From NCBI GenBank assembly GCA_026392115.1, contig JAPLCQ010000077.1, positions 1 to 35,319 of the forward strand: 35,319 bases of DNA, read 5' to 3'. Below are positions 35,238 to 35,319 of this stretch, piece by piece; the first letter of the stretch is position 1, and every line of letters starts with the position of its first letter. The notes beneath the pieces are model-generated. The model was not told the origin of the DNA. It ran no database searches and was given only the letters and a program-made list of their open reading frames with translations. The translations under genes and the position numbers were made by a program. This DNA is from Armatimonadota bacterium (lineage in GTDB: Bacteria; Armatimonadota; Chthonomonadetes; Chthonomonadales; CAJBBX01).

Positions 35238-35319
35238 TTACGGCGTGATGGTCACCGTGACCGGGGCGCTCTGGCTGGTGTAGAAGGCCGGATCGCCGCC
35301 GTCCTCGAACTTCACCACC
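35238..35319 (-). CDS. C-terminus of an Ig-like/secreted protein (partial)
   Basis: The last 26 or so codons of a minus-strand gene whose start is outside the window. The reading VVKFEDGGDPAFYTSQS, then APVTVTITP and a TAA stop, has the alternating beta pattern and the xVTVTITP ending common for bacterial Ig-like domain proteins. The tail of the SBBP protein at 25403 is Ig-like in the same way but not the same sequence. The intrinsic terminator with its T tract at 35169-35208 lies 29 bp downstream, in the right place and orientation to end this transcript, which supports a real gene. Confidence 0.5.
   Translation of the reverse strand, partial: VVKFEDGGDPAFYTSQSAPVTVTITP

Overview
A GC-rich stretch of bacterial chromosome of about 35 kb, with no rRNA, tRNA, CRISPR array, insertion sequence or phage gene that I can see. 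A porin-like outer-membrane barrel points to a diderm cell. The mix of gene families (UroD-like paralogs beside glycosidases, GxGYxYP, a GtaA-type glutaminase, SBBP propellers, a PQQ-like propeller of the DWPQWRG type) resembles Armatimonadota or the Planctomycetota/Verrucomicrobiota group. This assignment is from family content only and is not firm.

Layout. (1) 1-4620, minus strand: 5' part of pdhA (cut by the window edge), mfd, and a small membrane protein of DUF1634 type. (2) 4699-8682, plus strand: a class III nucleotide cyclase fused to an NB-ARC-like ATPase, an AMP-forming acyl-CoA ligase, and thymidine kinase (overlapping ATGA junction). (3) 8764-25321, plus strand: a nine-gene, 16.5-kb block with start/stop overlaps at most junctions. 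It encodes a GH130-like propeller, a secreted six-hairpin glycosidase, a UroD/MtaA-like protein, a secreted GxGYxYP protein, an unrecognised secreted protein, two more UroD/MtaA-like proteins, a GH20 beta-hexosaminidase and a GtaA-like glutaminase. (4) 25322-25402: convergent terminator region. (5) 25403-30218, minus strand: a large secreted protein with seven SBBP repeats and four Ig-like domains, then an MFS permease with a TTG start. (6) 30484-35161, plus strand: a PQQ-like propeller, then an ammonium module (porin, Amt, P-II). (7) 35169-35319: terminator and the last codons of a minus-strand gene leaving the window.

How it fits together. The central block looks like a dedicated glycan or glycoprotein degradation operon: exo-acting sugar enzymes (GH20, GH130-like, six-hairpin), a GtaA-type enzyme that may act on amide or peptide parts, and several Sec-exported proteins of unknown chemistry. 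Its unusual element is three different cytosolic UroD/MtaA-fold proteins embedded among the glycosidases. They keep the His-x-Cys metal motif but lack the third cysteine of the methyltransferases. No corrinoid protein and no SusC/SusD transporter is encoded here. The MFS permease (opposite strand) is the only nearby sugar-transporter candidate. The most interesting possibility is that the UroD-like proteins process a modified (for example O-methylated) sugar released by the secreted enzymes; that is inference only. The porin-Amt-P-II genes form a separate nitrogen-uptake unit behind a strong hairpin and a TTGACA element.
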